DNA from: Proteobacteria bacterium UBA1847
Lineage (GTDB): Bacteria; Pseudomonadota; Gammaproteobacteria; Steroidobacterales; Woeseiaceae
Length of the DNA: 6,001 bases
Direction of reading: 5' to 3'
Assembly (NCBI GenBank): GCA_002338605.1
Contig: DDIP01000277.1
Location: forward strand, 1-6,001
The notes beneath the pieces were generated by a model that saw only the letters and a list, made by a program, of their open reading frames with translations, was not told the DNA's origin and ran no database searches. Shown here piece by piece: positions 4,672 through 6,001 of the stretch; position 1 is the first letter of the stretch; each line of letters starts with the position of its first letter. The translations under genes were made by a program, and so were the position numbers.

Positions 4672-6001
4672 ATGAAAGCTCAACTCAAGATTGCGATTTT
4701 CCTGCTGTTTCCGGCGTTATCGCTGGCGCAGGTGCCTGTGGACGACGATGGCAATGTGATCGGTCAGTACGAGGCCGATTCCGGTGCACTGCTGCTGTCC
4801 CCTGCCGAACTGGAGGTACTTGTCGGCCCGATCGCGCTGTACCCGGACGATTTGCTTGCGATCGTCTTGCCGGCCTCCGCCTACCCACTGCAGATTGTCG
4901 AGGCTGCCCGCTTTCTGGAAGCCTATGAAAATGATTCCAGTCTCGAACCGAATCCCGACTGGGATGATGCCGTCGTTGCACTGACCAACTACCCGGAAGT
5001 TGTCGAACTCCTGAACGAGGACCTCGAATGGACCGCGCGTCTTGGCGATGCTGTCGTTGCACAGCAAACCGACGTTGTCGCCGCCGTTGAGTCATTTCGG
5101 GATCGTGCCTATGCGGCTGGGAACCTGAAGAGCGATGAGTACCAGACCGTCTCTGAAGACGATGGCGTTATCTACATCAAGCCGGCACAAGAGGACGTCA
5201 TTTACGTTCCGTATTATGAGCCCGAGACCGTTGTCTATTACCAGCCGCGTCGGGTCTACTACTACTACCCCCGACCACGCCCGGTTTATTATTACCCCTA
5301 CGCTGCCGGTTACCATTTCGACCATGGGTACTTCTGGGGTGTAACGACCGCATTTACGATTGGCTGGTCCTCCCACAGCCTGCATACCTGGCACCATAGC
5401 TACTACGGCCACCCCTATTACGGACGCAGCTACTGGAATCACTGGTATCGCAGACCGTCGATCCAGGTTTACAACACCTACTACACGAACGGATACCGCA
5501 GCAACGGTCGTTACCAGTCGCACGGGGACCGCTGGCACGCACAGGAACGGCGCCGCGAGTACGTACGACGCGAGGGGTATGCGCGCCGCGACCGAAACGG
5601 CAATCCGCCGACCTTGACTCGAAGCAGAGAAACGCAGCCAATCGCATTTCGCGAACGAGCAAATCGCAGCACGCCGCGCCCGGCACTGGCCAATTCGCGG
5701 GAGGACTTACGCGTGAGCCCGACCCGGCAGCGCACTACCCGATCCGGTGAGAATCAGAGACAGAACACGGCAAGGCGTTCCCTTGACAACGCGCGGCCGG
5801 AGATTACGTTTCGCCAGCGAGATGCACGCCAGCAAGAACGGGCCGCGAGAACACAAACGACGCGTCCGAGTACTGCTCGTTCGGCGACAACACGCCGTCA
5901 AAATGAACCAGGAGTTCGCTCACCAGAGGTAGAACGCAACCAGCCTGTTGCGCAGTTGAGAAATACCGAGCGGCAGGCGACGCGTAGCGAGGCTCACGAA
6001 C
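4672..6001 (+). CDS. Exported DUF3300-family protein with Tyr/His-rich middle and Arg-rich tail (3' end cut by window edge)
   Basis: The frame stays open from ATG 4672 to the window end (443 codons, no stop), so the C-terminus is missing. GGAGG lies 4 bases before the ATG. Residues 1-19 are a Sec signal peptide (FLLFPALSLA before Q20). Residues about 40-185 match DUF3300: LSPAELEVLVGPIALYPDDL, then NPDWDDAV, NYPEVVELLN, LEWTARLGDAV, AQQTDVV, AAGNLKS, and IYIKPAQEDVIYVPYYEP. Residues about 185-275 are rich in Tyr, His and Trp, including VYYYYPRPRPVYYYPY and WHHSYYGHPYYGRSYW. From about 280 the sequence is strongly Arg/Thr/Gln-rich, low in hydrophobics and probably disordered. The DUF3300 family has no established biochemical role as far as I know; the composition suggests envelope or polyanion binding, which is inference. 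The sequence is read from the raw bases and the family call is strong. Confidence 0.92.
   Translation, partial: MKAQLKIAIFLLFPALSLAQVPVDDDGNVIGQYEADSGALLLSPAELEVLVGPIALYPDDLLAIVLPASAYPLQIVEAARFLEAYENDSSLEPNPDWDDAVVALTNYPEVVELLNEDLEWTARLGDAVVAQQTDVVAAVESFRDRAYAAGNLKSDEYQTVSEDDGVIYIKPAQEDVIYVPYYEPETVVYYQPRRVYYYYPRPRPVYYYPYAAGYHFDHGYFWGVTTAFTIGWSSHSLHTWHHSYYGHPYYGRSYWNHWYRRPSIQVYNTYYTNGYRSNGRYQSHGDRWHAQERRREYVRREGYARRDRNGNPPTLTRSRETQPIAFRERANRSTPRPALANSREDLRVSPTRQRTTRSGENQRQNTARRSLDNARPEITFRQRDARQQERAARTQTTRPSTARSATTRRQNEPGVRSPEVERNQPVAQLRNTERQATRSEAHE

Noticed and set aside
5092..5538. A 148-codon minus-strand frame rich in Val and Ile.
   Set aside because: It is antisense to the Tyr-rich part of the DUF3300 gene: reversed TAC/TAT codons read as Val/Ile, explaining the apparent hydrophobic protein.
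5360..5617. A Thr-rich 85-codon plus-strand frame that looks repetitive.
   Set aside because: It is a frame-shifted reading of the DUF3300 gene; the low complexity comes from the repetitive Tyr and Arg codons of the real frame.
1..6001. A mobile element, defence island or CRISPR system.
   Set aside because: There is no transposase, integrase, nuclease, tRNA-end duplication or direct-repeat array; all genes fit housekeeping or envelope roles.

Overview
The window reads as a chromosomal segment of a moderately GC-rich Gram-negative bacterium. A proteobacterium, probably a gammaproteobacterium, fits best: exported proteins carry Sec or Tat/lipoprotein signals, Shine-Dalgarno sites are GGAGG-like, genes are tightly packed with GTG starts, and QueC, QueE, DUF885 and DUF3300 proteins occur together. 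The species cannot be fixed from this sequence. There is no tRNA, rRNA, CRISPR array, insertion sequence or phage gene, and no stretch over 300 bases without a gene.

Left block (1-3973, all minus strand, transcribed right to left). The order is a Sec-exported DUF885 putative metallopeptidase (3973-2219), a small eight-cysteine double zinc-ribbon protein (2175-1864), a Tat-dependent lipoprotein with a complete short-chain dehydrogenase domain (1874-819), queC (841-161) and the 5' end of queE (164-1, running off the left edge). The last four overlap at each junction by 11, about 23 and 4 bases, so they look like one translationally coupled operon. A 43-base gap separates the DUF885 gene, which could be the first gene of the same unit. 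QueE and QueC act in sequence (CPH4 to CDG to preQ0) in queuosine precursor synthesis. The other three genes have no known link to that pathway.

Right block (4115-6001, plus strand). It diverges from the DUF885 gene across a 141-base intergenic region with a good sigma70-type promoter candidate facing right. It holds a small secreted NTF2/SnoaL-like (DUF4440-type) protein and then a DUF3300 protein that is cut by the right edge. The DUF3300 protein has a signal peptide, the conserved N-terminal domain, a Tyr/His/Trp-rich middle and a long Arg/Thr/Gln-rich tail. A 95-base gap with nested inverted repeats separates the two genes.

Two genes run off the window (queE on the left, DUF3300 on the right) and were found by direct translation of the edges. 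I see no clearly new multi-gene system. The most unusual items are the predicted export of a nucleotide-dependent SDR, the mixed-function operon leading into queC-queE, and the composition of the DUF3300 protein.
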